Below the pieces are notes generated by a model that worked only from the letters and a program-made list of their open reading frames with translations, did not search any database and had not been told where the DNA came from. A program made the translations under genes and the position numbers. This document shows, piece by piece, positions 1-7,436 of a stretch of 12,523 bases of DNA. Origin of the DNA: CAZZBK01 sp964387325. Its GTDB lineage: Bacteria; Planctomycetota; Planctomycetia; Pirellulales; PNKZ01. The stretch is from contig CAYLYE010000187.1 of NCBI GenBank assembly GCA_964387325.1, forward strand, positions 1 to 12,523, read 5' to 3'. Within the stretch, counting starts at the first letter, position 1, and every line of letters begins with the position of its first letter.

Positions 1-1439
1 GTAAATCACGATTTGGCCGAGCCGTGTTGTTCTACCTGCTGCTCCTCTCGACACTGAGCGTGTCGTGGGGCGCCGAGGCCAAACGTCCGCCGAACATCGT
101 GCTCATCCTCATGGACGACATGGGCTGGCGCGATGTCGGCTTCATGGGCAATACGTTTATCGAGACGCCGCATATCGATCAATTGGCCCAAAAAGGCTTG
201 ATGTTCACGCAGGCCTATTCGAGCGCGCCGAATTGCGCTCCGACGCGAGCCTGCTTGATGTCGGGGCAGTACACGCCGCGACATGGCATTTACACAGTGG
301 TCGATCCGCGGCAACTACCAGGATCGCGCTGGCATAAACTGCAAGCGGCCGACAGCAAGTCAGAGTTGGCCACCGAAGTCGTGACGATCGCCGAGTCATT
401 GCAACGCGGTGGTTATGCTACAGCCTTCTTTGGTATGTGGAACCTGGGACGCGGACGCAACGGGCCTGTCACACCCGGAGGTCAAGGATTCGAGCATGTT
501 GTGTTTCCCGAAACCATTGGCTTTGCCAAAGATGCATACTTCGACGACCAGGGGAGCTATCTCAGCGATCGACTGACCGACGAAGTGCTCAAGTATGTCG
601 ACAAGAACCGTGAGAAACCGTTCTTCGTGTATCTGCCCGATCACGCGGTGCATGGCCCATTTGACCCCAAGCCGGACTTGCTGAAAAAGTACGAGCAGAA
701 GGCCAGCCAAAGCAGCGATCGACGCAACCATCCGGCTCATGCAGCCACCGTCGAGGCGGTCGATCAGAACGTGGGACGAATTGTTGAAGCACTCGAAAAA
801 TGGAAACTCACGGAGAATACGGTCGTCATTTTCACCTCGGATAACGGCGGCACGGAACAATACACTCCGCCGCTGCATGGCTCGAAGGGACAACTGTACG
901 AAGGGGGCATTCGCGTGCCGCTGACAATCACCTGGTCGGGACTCAAACAACCCGGCGGCAAGTGTGATGCACCGGTAACGACCGTGGATATGTATCCGAC
1001 GTTACTTGAACTTGCTAGGCTCAAGCCGCTCGCGGGTCAGGTTCTTGATGGCATCAGTCTGGTTCCTGCCTTGCAGGGAGCCCAAGAGTTATCTCGCTCA
1101 CGGCTCTTCTGGCACTTCCCTTGCTATGTCGGCAAGGCGACCCCGTCGAGCGCCATACGGGAAGGGGATTTTAAGCTCATCGAGTTCTTCGAGGACGGTG
1201 GGCAATACGAGCTGTACAACCTGCGCACCGATCCGAACGAAGAAAAGAATCTCGCGATGTCGATGCCTGAGAAGGCAGCAAGCCTATCTCGCACTCTCCA
1301 GGCATGGCAACAGCAGGCGAATGCCATCATCCCACGTGACGCCAACCCAAAATATGACCCGAAAGCCGAGCGTCCGCGTGGCGGGCCAGGGGGTGGCGGT
1401 GGACCCGGTGAGAAGAATAAAGGCAAAAACAAAGACTAG
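1..1439 (+). CDS. Secreted type I sulfatase (formylglycine-dependent), 5' end outside window
   Basis: This is an arylsulfatase-family enzyme expected to hydrolyse sulfate esters outside the cytoplasm. Numbering from the GTG at 24, it has a hydrophobic export segment (residues 2-16), the metal-binding pair D31-D32 in LILMDDMGW, and the sulfatase signature C71-A-P-T-R75 followed by LMSGQYTPRHG. C71 is the residue matured to formylglycine. Further on are HAVHGPFDP, the metal-site FTSDNGG and the KGQLYEGGIRVP lysine motif. The usual GKWHLG motif reads G137-M-W-N-L-G142, losing both the Lys and the His. The C-terminal tail is Gly-rich then Lys-rich. The GTG at 24 has no Shine-Dalgarno and would give an uncharged signal n-region. 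The frame stays open to base 3 and adds K, R and R upstream, so the real start is probably just before the window. The natural substrate cannot be read from the sequence. Confidence 0.93.
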   Translation, partial: KSRFGRAVLFYLLLLSTLSVSWGAEAKRPPNIVLILMDDMGWRDVGFMGNTFIETPHIDQLAQKGLMFTQAYSSAPNCAPTRACLMSGQYTPRHGIYTVVDPRQLPGSRWHKLQAADSKSELATEVVTIAESLQRGGYATAFFGMWNLGRGRNGPVTPGGQGFEHVVFPETIGFAKDAYFDDQGSYLSDRLTDEVLKYVDKNREKPFFVYLPDHAVHGPFDPKPDLLKKYEQKASQSSDRRNHPAHAATVEAVDQNVGRIVEALEKWKLTENTVVIFTSDNGGTEQYTPPLHGSKGQLYEGGIRVPLTITWSGLKQPGGKCDAPVTTVDMYPTLLELARLKPLAGQVLDGISLVPALQGAQELSRSRLFWHFPCYVGKATPSSAIREGDFKLIEFFEDGGQYELYNLRTDPNEEKNLAMSMPEKAASLSRTLQAWQQQANAIIPRDANPKYDPKAERPRGGPGGGGGPGEKNKGKNKD

Positions 1440-1454
1440 AAAGCCAAGTAGTCT
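1433..1454 (+). terminator. Inverted repeat straddling the sulfatase stop codon
   Basis: AGACTA (1433-1438) and TAGTCT (1449-1454) pair perfectly across a 10-nt loop, and the TAG stop (1437-1439) lies in the left arm. The stem is short and has only two G-C pairs. No U-tract follows and the next gene starts 63 bp on, so it may not terminate transcription at all. It is listed because similar structures occur at other gene ends here. Confidence 0.22.
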
Positions 1455-1502
1455 CACGTCGCTTCACACGGTATCTCTCATCGCCGACACGGAGTTCATC
1501 TC

Positions 1503-3317
1503 ATGCGTCGATTTCTGTTCTCCTACGGGGCAAGTCTCTTGTTGGCCCTCTCCAGCATTACCGCCTGGGCTCACCCGGGACATTCACATGCCCGCGATGA
1601 CTCGGCTCCCGCGCTGCGACGTTGGATCGACCTCACGACGGGTGACGAGTGGCAGGCCGTGTATGTGGCCAGCAAAGCTGGCCAGGTTCAGTTACGTCAG
1701 CACGACGGCCGTCTCGTACATGTGCCCATCGAACGCCTTACACAAGCTGATCGAGCGTGGCTCGCGCGCCGCGAGGGAGAGATGCGATTGACGAACGAAC
1801 GTCCCTTCTTGTTGGCCGCCGCCGATATGACTATCGAGGGAAACGACGACGGTTGCCAGGGGGGCGCAACCTCGACGAACGACCCGGCTGCGGCACTGAC
1901 ACAAGCCTTCGAACCATTCGCCAAGCTCAAGGCGATTAACTATCGCAACGACAAGAATTACTTTTACGTCGAGAGCAATGGCATGCCTGACCATCCGATG
2001 ATGATCGGAATCAGTGCCTGGCAACAACAAGTGCCGTTGCCGCAAAAGTACACGGGCGAGAATGCCTGGCAGATTCCGCTGCATCCCGTTCCGGCTATAG
2101 AACCGGCAATGGCCAAGAATCGCTTTCTGCGAGGCGCGATTGCGTTGGCCGTTAACGGCATTCCGATCTTCAATCCGCTGAACAATCGTGGCGACGACGC
2201 CTATTTGTTCGGTGAACTCGACGAATACGGCGGACATTGTGGACGCGCCGACGACTATCACTACCACATCGCGCCCGTCCATCTGGAGAAAATCATTGGC
2301 AAAGGCAAGCCGATCGCTTACGCCCTCGACGGCTACCCGATCTACGGCTACGACGAAGCGGACGGCACGCGGGTCACGCAGCTTGATAAGCTCAATGGCC
2401 ACAAGGACTCAGCGGGCCATTACCATTACCATGCCACGAAGACGTATCCGTACCTGAACGGCGGATTTTACGGCAAGGTCGTCGAGCGCGATGGGCAAGT
2501 CGATCCGCAACCGCGTGCCCAACCGGTGCGCGAGTTTCTCCCACCGCTGCAAGGGGCCAAGATCGTCGACTTCAAGTCCTCGAAGCCCAACAATTACGTG
2601 TTGACCTACGATGTCAAGGGTCGAAAGGGGACCGTCAGTTACACGGTCAACGCGGATGGCTCGGCCGCGTTCTCCTTCATCGACCCTTCGGGCAAAACGA
2701 CGAACGAGAACTATACACCGCGACGACGAGCCCCAGGAGGCAAGGAGGGCCCTCCGCCACGCAAACCCGGCGAGACACCGCCGCCGCGCAAGGGAAACGA
2801 GCCACCACCTCGCCCCGAGGCGAACGCCGAAAATGCGAAGCCCAACTCAGCGACAAGCGCGGGGACACTGATCGTGTCCAGCTCGGCGATCGGCGCTAAT
2901 GCGCGGATCGCCGCCGAGCACACCTGCGATGGCGACGGTGTCTCGCCACCGGTCAGTTGGAGCGGCGCGCCGGCAGGCACAAAATGTTACGCGCTCAGCC
3001 TGTGGCACACCGCTCCCGATCAGGAAAAGTCGTACTGGCTTGTTTACAACATCCCGGCCAGCACGACGCAATTCGTCAGGAACGCCAAGTCACTAGGTAC
3101 GTTCGGGCTCAACGATAGGCGTCGCGCCGCCTACGAGCCGATGTGCTCCAAGGGGCCCGGCGTCAAGAAGTACCACATCACGGTGTACGCCTTGTCATCT
3201 GAGGTACAGTTGTCCGGCAATCAGGCCAACCGCGCCAATCTACTCGCGGCCATCAAAGGCAACATCCTCGCCGAGGGAACATTGACCTTCGAGTACCAAC
3301 GCCCAAGCCAGAACTGA
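1503..3317 (+). CDS. Secreted SHD1 - YHYH - PEBP-like fusion protein
   Basis: The exact role is unknown. The 604-residue protein has a signal peptide (1 to about 23, ending AWA) followed by a His-rich stretch, AHPGHSH. An SHD1-type domain (about 39-90; RRWIDLTTGDEWQA to LTQADRAWLA) is of the kind common in planctomycete secreted proteins. A YHYH domain (about 145-330) contains GGHCGRADDYHYH (YHYH at 252-255) and GHYHYH (307-310), which suggests metal binding. A small beta-rich segment (350-405) leads into a Pro/Arg-rich linker (407-447). The last part (455-600) resembles the YbhB/YbcL Raf-kinase-inhibitor-like PEBP family: DGDGVSPPVSWSGAP and YWLVYNIPA are recognisable. The PEBP ligand-pocket motifs are altered. 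The ATG at 1503 is supported by GGAG at 1491-1494, 8 nt upstream. It follows the sulfatase by 63 bp on the same strand. Domain assignments are by eye; the fusion is intact, without frameshift. Confidence 0.88.
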   Translation: MRRFLFSYGASLLLALSSITAWAHPGHSHARDDSAPALRRWIDLTTGDEWQAVYVASKAGQVQLRQHDGRLVHVPIERLTQADRAWLARREGEMRLTNERPFLLAAADMTIEGNDDGCQGGATSTNDPAAALTQAFEPFAKLKAINYRNDKNYFYVESNGMPDHPMMIGISAWQQQVPLPQKYTGENAWQIPLHPVPAIEPAMAKNRFLRGAIALAVNGIPIFNPLNNRGDDAYLFGELDEYGGHCGRADDYHYHIAPVHLEKIIGKGKPIAYALDGYPIYGYDEADGTRVTQLDKLNGHKDSAGHYHYHATKTYPYLNGGFYGKVVERDGQVDPQPRAQPVREFLPPLQGAKIVDFKSSKPNNYVLTYDVKGRKGTVSYTVNADGSAAFSFIDPSGKTTNENYTPRRRAPGGKEGPPPRKPGETPPPRKGNEPPPRPEANAENAKPNSATSAGTLIVSSSAIGANARIAAEHTCDGDGVSPPVSWSGAPAGTKCYALSLWHTAPDQEKSYWLVYNIPASTTQFVRNAKSLGTFGLNDRRRAAYEPMCSKGPGVKKYHITVYALSSEVQLSGNQANRANLLAAIKGNILAEGTLTFEYQRPSQN

Positions 3318-3346
3318 TCAGCACCTTTACAGATAGGTGTTAATCA
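3315..3346. terminator. Possible bidirectional hairpin over two convergent stop codons
   Basis: Bases 3315-3326 pair with 3335-3346 around an 8-nt loop (3327-3334). The core is CACCT/AGGTG, and 11 of 12 positions pair on either strand if one G-U is allowed. The left arm begins at the TGA of the YHYH gene (3315-3317). The loop starts with the reverse complement of the xylA stop codon (3327-3329). Only 9 bp separate the two genes, so one structure could end both transcripts. Neither side has a U-tract, so this is not a classical intrinsic terminator. Confidence 0.45.
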
Positions 3347-4637
3347 AGTTCTCGATCAACTCTTGCCGGCCGCTCTTGTTGGCGGTGATCTCACCCTTGT
3401 CGAGCATGTATTTTTCCAGGCCCTTGAAACACTGCTTGCCGGCCTCGATCTCGGCGCCGACGCCCGTGTCCCACGAGCTGTAACGTTCCTTGACAAGCTT
3501 GTCGAGCGCGCCGTCGGCACGAATCGCGGCGGCGATTTTGAGCCCCCGGGCAAACGCATCCATGCCGCCAATATGAGCATAGAACAGATCGATGGGCTCG
3601 AAGCTCTCGCGTCGCACCTTGGCGTCGAAGTTCACTCCGCCCGGCTTGAGTCCGCCGTACTTGAGGATCGACAACATGCACTGGGTTGTCAGGTAGATAT
3701 CGGTCGGGAACTGGTCGGTGTCCCAGCCCAAGAGCAAATCGCCGGTGTTGGCGTCGATCGACCCGAGGAAGCCTTGCATGCCGGCGTATTCGAGTTCGTG
3801 CATCATCGTGTGACCAGCCAGCGTGGCGTGATTGGTCTCGATGTTGAGCTTGACGTGTTTTTCGAGTCCGTACGCGCGAAGGAAGTTGATGCAGTTTGCG
3901 GCGTCGAAATCGTATTGGTGCTTGGTCGGCTCCTTGGGCTTGGGCTCGAACAAGAACTGGCCCGAGAAGCCAATCTCCTTGGCGTAGTCGACCGCCATGT
4001 GCATGAACTTGGCGAGATGGTCGACCTCGCGTTTCATGTCGGTGTTGAGGAGATTCTGATAGCCTTCGCGACCGCCCCAGAATACGTAATTCTCGCCACC
4101 GAGTTGTTTCGTGACTTCGATCGCCTTCTTGACCTGGGCCGCGGCATAGGCGAAAGCGTCGGCGTTGCAGCTTGTGGCGGCGCCATGCATGAAACGCGGG
4201 TTGCTAAACAAGTTGGCCGTGCCCCAGAGGAGCTTGATGCCCGTGCGTTGCTGCTCCTCTTGGAGCGCTTTGACGATGGTGTCGAGATTCTTGTTGCTCT
4301 CGGCAAGTGTGCGACCTTCCGGAGCAACGTCGCGGTCGTGAAAGCAATAGAACGGCGCGCCGAGCTTCTCCATAAACTCGAACGCAACGCGGACTCGATT
4401 CACGGCGTTCTCGACACTGTCGCTGGCGGCCTCCCAAGGACGAACGGCGGTACCCGGTCCGAACGGGTCGCTCCCGGTGCCGCGAAAGGTATGCCAATAA
4501 GCGACACCGAAGCGGAGGTGATCGCGCATCGAGCGCCCCTCGACCAGCTCGTCGGCATTGTAGTGCCGGAACGACAGCGGGTTCTTGCTCTGGGGACCCT
4601 CGAACTTGATCTTGCTCACTTCAGGAAACGCGGCCAT
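3327..4637 (-). CDS. xylA: Xylose isomerase, class II
   Basis: This cytoplasmic enzyme interconverts D-xylose and D-xylulose (and D-glucose and D-fructose) using two divalent metals. The 436-residue product matches the usual class II length of about 440. Catalytic and metal residues are all present: H100 and D103 in FHDRDVAPEG, E231 and K233 in FEPKPKEPTKHQYD, E267 and H270 in LNIETNHATLAGH, D295 in GSIDANTGD, D306 and D308 in GWDTDQFPTD, and D338 in GGVNFDAKVRRES. This start ATG has GAGGTGG a few bases upstream, whereas the GTG at 4694 lies inside the likely promoter and would add 19 residues not typical of the family. The gene lies downstream of two secreted-protein genes and converges on the YHYH gene. 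No xylulokinase or sugar transporter is visible in the window. Confidence 0.97.
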   Translation of the reverse strand: MAAFPEVSKIKFEGPQSKNPLSFRHYNADELVEGRSMRDHLRFGVAYWHTFRGTGSDPFGPGTAVRPWEAASDSVENAVNRVRVAFEFMEKLGAPFYCFHDRDVAPEGRTLAESNKNLDTIVKALQEEQQRTGIKLLWGTANLFSNPRFMHGAATSCNADAFAYAAAQVKKAIEVTKQLGGENYVFWGGREGYQNLLNTDMKREVDHLAKFMHMAVDYAKEIGFSGQFLFEPKPKEPTKHQYDFDAANCINFLRAYGLEKHVKLNIETNHATLAGHTMMHELEYAGMQGFLGSIDANTGDLLLGWDTDQFPTDIYLTTQCMLSILKYGGLKPGGVNFDAKVRRESFEPIDLFYAHIGGMDAFARGLKIAAAIRADGALDKLVKERYSSWDTGVGAEIEAGKQCFKGLEKYMLDKGEITANKSGRQELIENLINTYL

Positions 4638-4679
4638 GACACCACCTCGACAGAAAAACAGGACAGTTTCAAGTCGAGC

Positions 4680-4708
4680 ATTTTGGCCTAGCACGAGCCG
4701 CTTGGCAA
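4680..4708 (-). promoter_or_regulatory. Candidate sigma70-type promoter of xylA
   Basis: On the minus strand TTGCCA (4708-4703; 5 of 6 to TTGACA) is followed after exactly 17 nt by CAAAAT (4685-4680; 4 of 6 to TATAAT). This would start transcription near 4673, leaving a leader of about 35 nt before the ATG at 4637. It is the best match in the 140-bp gap after the propeller gene. Planctomycete promoters are poorly defined, so this is a consensus match only. Confidence 0.38.
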
Positions 4709-4768
4709 TCCGGTCAGCGGTAGGAAAATGAGCGGCTGTCGTGTCTCAAACGTCATTTTGCAGTCGAG

Positions 4769-4791
4769 TCGGGGGCTCTATTTGTCCCCGA
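4769..4791 (-). terminator. Inverted repeat over the stop codon of the propeller gene
   Basis: TCGGGG (4769-4774) and CCCCGA (4786-4791) form a 6-bp, GC-rich stem with an 11-nt loop. The loop contains the TAG stop of the minus-strand propeller gene (4778-4780). No U-run follows on the minus strand. It could end the upstream two-gene transcript ahead of the xylA promoter, or protect the mRNA 3' end. Confidence 0.32.
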
Positions 4792-6022
4792 TGCACACCA
4801 AATGGCCGCTTGTACGAAGGAACATCCGCCCTTGCGAGATGGCTGGCGACGCGTAGACGTCGGCGCCCACTTCGTTATGGGCGATTTCAACGTACTCCGC
4901 GGAGTTGGCGTCCAGGACGAGCGTGCTGCCGCTCTCGCTCGTAAAAAACAGCTTGCCATCGGCCGAGACCGGAGAGGCGGTGAATTTGCCGCCGAGCCGC
5001 TTTCGCCAGAGCAACTCGCCTGTCGCGGTCGACATGCACGAGGCAATCCCCTTGTCGTCGGCCAGATAGTAGCGGTCGCCCACAATGATGGCCGACGGCA
5101 CGAACGACGTGCCGCGATCGTGCCGCCACGCCACGTGTGTGTCGGTCACGTCTCCTCGACCACCTGGCCGAATGGCCAGATGAGCGCCATTGGGTCCGCT
5201 GACAGCGTACACGAGTCCGTTGGCCCAAAGCGGCGTGGGGACGCACTCGCGAACCATTCCGCGCACAGTCCAGAGTCGCTGCCCCGTAACCGGATCGTAA
5301 CCATCGAGCTTCTCTGAGCCGCTGACGACCAACTCGAACTGCTGGCCCACCGGGACGATTTGAGGTGATGACCAGGACAACCACGCTTCGGGGCGCTCCG
5401 ATTTCCAACGATTGGCACCTGAGTGGCCATCGATCGCGATCAGGTACGACGCGCCATAGTGATCGCACTGCAAGATGATCGAGTCGCCCACGAGCAGCGG
5501 TGAGCTAGCCGCCGCGAACCGATTTTCAAACGGTCCGTACTCGTCGGCCAGTGCTCGTTGCCAGAGCAACCCGCCGTCGAGGTCAAAACAGAAGACGTCT
5601 CCGGTACCGAAAAATACCCAGAGCCGCTTGCCATCCGTGATCGGTGAGGGGCTCGCGAGGCCGCTTTTCGGATAGTAGAAGACCGTCGGAGCGGTCCCCC
5701 AGAGCCGTTGATGCCAGCGAACCTGACCGGAGTCTCGATCCAGGCAGAGCAAATGCAATTCGCTCTGATCGCGTCCTTCGGCCGCGGTGATGAAGACGCG
5801 ATCGTTCCAGACGACCGGATTGGAAATCCCCGTGCCGATCAGCGGCGTCTTCCAGAGCACAGCTTCGGTGGGGGACCAGTGCGTGGGGACCCCCTTGTCG
5901 GTCGTGACTCCGCTGCGCAGTGGGCCACGCCAGCCGGGCCAGTTCTCGCCATGCAAGGTCGACAACCGCACGAACATCAGGAGAACCGCGAAGCTCACCG
6001 ATCGGAACAACGCCTGGGGCAT
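4778..6022 (-). CDS. Secreted PQQ-type (BamB-like) beta-propeller protein
   Basis: This 414-residue exported protein is a beta-propeller of the quinoprotein/BamB-like repeat class common in planctomycetes. A signal peptide covers about residues 1-28 (MPQALFRSVSFAVLLMFV, then HGENWPGWRGP). Blade signatures ending in G-x-x-x-W recur: CLDRDSGQVRWHQRL, CFDLDGGLLWQRAL, AIDGHSGANRWKSE, GYDPVTGQRLWTVRG and CMSTATGELLWRKRL, with weaker copies near the C terminus, so about seven or eight blades. No catalytic dehydrogenase residues or heme site are evident, so I infer a binding or scaffold role rather than alcohol oxidation. The ATG at 6022 is preferred over the in-frame GTG at 6031 because AGAAAG lies about 9 nt before the ATG but directly abuts the GTG. 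The 34-bp gap to the upstream gene suggests an operon. Ligand and partner are unknown. Confidence 0.9.
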   Translation of the reverse strand: MPQALFRSVSFAVLLMFVRLSTLHGENWPGWRGPLRSGVTTDKGVPTHWSPTEAVLWKTPLIGTGISNPVVWNDRVFITAAEGRDQSELHLLCLDRDSGQVRWHQRLWGTAPTVFYYPKSGLASPSPITDGKRLWVFFGTGDVFCFDLDGGLLWQRALADEYGPFENRFAAASSPLLVGDSIILQCDHYGASYLIAIDGHSGANRWKSERPEAWLSWSSPQIVPVGQQFELVVSGSEKLDGYDPVTGQRLWTVRGMVRECVPTPLWANGLVYAVSGPNGAHLAIRPGGRGDVTDTHVAWRHDRGTSFVPSAIIVGDRYYLADDKGIASCMSTATGELLWRKRLGGKFTASPVSADGKLFFTSESGSTLVLDANSAEYVEIAHNEVGADVYASPAISQGRMFLRTSGHLVCIGDK

Positions 6023-6056
6023 GATAAACACTTTCTAGGTCGAGGTGGGCGAGCGA

Positions 6057-7253
6057 CTATGGGGTCGGTGGAGCAATCGGCTGGGGCGAGAGCGGACGAA
6101 ACACGACCCCCTGGCCTTGCTCGTTGCAGAGCCGCAACTGCAATGACCAAGGATTCGACGCTTCAGGGTCGCGGCCTTGTGGCCCCTGGCAAACTTTGAC
6201 CAACAACACATTTTTGCCTGCCAGCAGTTCAACCGGTGTAATAAAGCGGTCGAACCGCGTGCCATTGAGCCACTGATCGCGAGCCAATATCTGCCGACCA
6301 TTGAGCCACACGGTGCAATTGTCGTCGGCCCCACAGCGAAGTTGGGCCGAGTGAGCTTGTGCGACATCGATCTCGGCGTAGGCATACGCCACGGCTTCGT
6401 TCGTTGTTCCAAACACGTCGATTAAATTGAGTTGTCCAAGCTTGTCGGTCGCGTGATGCTCGCGCCAGGCGATCGGTTTGTCACCTTTGCCTTTGAATGT
6501 TCCCTTGAGGTCAACCGAATGTTCGGGCTCAAAAGAGCGGGCAAAGCCCGTTTTCTCGGGCGCGTGAAATGGACCGACGAGCCACCAGTCGATCACGAGC
6601 CCGAGATGCGTGATCGAATTGACCGACTCGCCCAAGGTCTTGAGGCGTGTTGCCGCTTGCACGACCTGATCGCTGTCCCGGGCGTGCTCGAATGCTTTGC
6701 GAAACTCGACCTTGGCCAACTCGGTTTGCTTGTCACGCAGTAATTGCTCGCCCGTTGTGAGCGCGTGCGCAACGGACTCGTAACCAAACACCGGATCAGC
6801 CAGTCGAGTTGGAATCCACGTGGTCGAAAAACCGCTCTCGTGTTCTTCGATCAGGGCCAGGGCCAGTCGCCGCGGTCGGCCCGCGCGTTGTGAATCGTTG
6901 ATATACTGCTTCAAGAAAGCGATTGGCCAGACAGCGTCGCGCTGCTTGGCTTCGCGCCGGACGATCTCTTCCCAGGCGGAGCGATACCAGTTGGCCGCGA
7001 CCACATTTCGCGTGTCCATTGCCACGATGAGCGCTGGCAAGATGTCGACGCCCCGTTGTGCCAATGCATCTCTAGCAAGCCGAGCTTCACTCGCTCCGGC
7101 GCCTTGCGGCCCTACCTGGGCGATTGCAGCAATCTGCTTGTTTAACTCGGCGTCATTGTCGAGTGGCCGTTGTTCGGCACACAACGCCACCGCGACTGAC
7201 CACGCGAACAAGCAACCGCAGTGGAGTGCCCTTCGTAGGGGAAGAAATATCAT
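6057..7253 (-). CDS. Uncharacterised secreted protein, helical N-half and galactose-binding-like C-half
   Basis: I do not recognise a named family. The 398-residue product has a signal peptide with basic start and hydrophobic core (about 1-25, ending VALCA; not a lipobox, since Leu precedes the Cys). Residues 30-210 are predominantly helix-forming and repeat-like, possibly HEAT or TPR related (LARDALAQRGVDILPALIVAM; TELAKVEFRKAFEHARD). Residues 220-376 look like a jelly-roll galactose-binding-like domain of the planctomycete type: IDWWLVGPF, then CGADDNCTVWLNGRQIL, then LLAGKNVLLVKV. The tail is Pro-rich. The ATG at 7253 is chosen over the TTG at 7283 because it places the signal peptide at the N terminus, but it has only a weak GAG ahead of it. 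It is the first gene of a probable operon with the beta-propeller protein, suggesting a shared extracytoplasmic job. Confidence 0.82.
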   Translation of the reverse strand: MIFLPLRRALHCGCLFAWSVAVALCAEQRPLDNDAELNKQIAAIAQVGPQGAGASEARLARDALAQRGVDILPALIVAMDTRNVVAANWYRSAWEEIVRREAKQRDAVWPIAFLKQYINDSQRAGRPRRLALALIEEHESGFSTTWIPTRLADPVFGYESVAHALTTGEQLLRDKQTELAKVEFRKAFEHARDSDQVVQAATRLKTLGESVNSITHLGLVIDWWLVGPFHAPEKTGFARSFEPEHSVDLKGTFKGKGDKPIAWREHHATDKLGQLNLIDVFGTTNEAVAYAYAEIDVAQAHSAQLRCGADDNCTVWLNGRQILARDQWLNGTRFDRFITPVELLAGKNVLLVKVCQGPQGRDPEASNPWSLQLRLCNEQGQGVVFRPLSPQPIAPPTP

Positions 7254-7436
7254 GGATCTACTCAGTGAACCGCGCAAAGGCAAATTTAGAAACTTACGCA
7301 GGGGCGCACCGTATTGTAATCGGTCGTGACAACCGATGCGCTACGATATCTATAGCGGGGAAGATCACTCAGTTGCCCGTGGCGTCCAAAACTGAAATAC
7401 TGATCACGCAACAGTTGTCGAACAAACAGGTACCGC
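7254..7436. promoter_or_regulatory. Divergent intergenic region, probably holding two promoters
   Basis: These 183 bp separate the minus-strand secreted-protein operon from the plus-strand carbamoylase gene, so both promoters should lie here. For the plus gene, AGG at 7428-7430 sits 6 nt before the ATG. An AT-rich patch at 7345-7354 could hold a -10 element, but I cannot pair it convincingly with a -35. CGGT/ACCG (7321-7335) forms a small inverted repeat. I see no riboswitch or RNA gene. Confidence 0.4.

Noticed and set aside
396..950. A minus-strand open frame inside the sulfatase gene
   Set aside because: It is antisense to conserved sulfatase motifs, with no signal or domain of its own.
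1006..1791. A plus-strand open frame bridging the sulfatase and YHYH genes
   Set aside because: It lies out of frame with both well-supported genes, and its product has no family-like features.
1692..2402. A minus-strand open frame inside the YHYH gene
   Set aside because: It is antisense to the SHD1 and YHYH motifs, with no independent support.
3363..4691. A 442-codon open frame on the plus strand, antisense to xylA
   Set aside because: It mirrors xylA almost end to end. The xylA frame carries every catalytic residue, and the antisense product shows no recognisable domain. It reflects GC-rich codon bias.
7363..7407. Two GATCAC direct repeats, 39 bp apart, upstream of the carbamoylase gene
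   Set aside because: A 6-bp match twice in 183 bp of sequence rich in GATC-like words is not convincing, and the spacing fits no known operator pattern.
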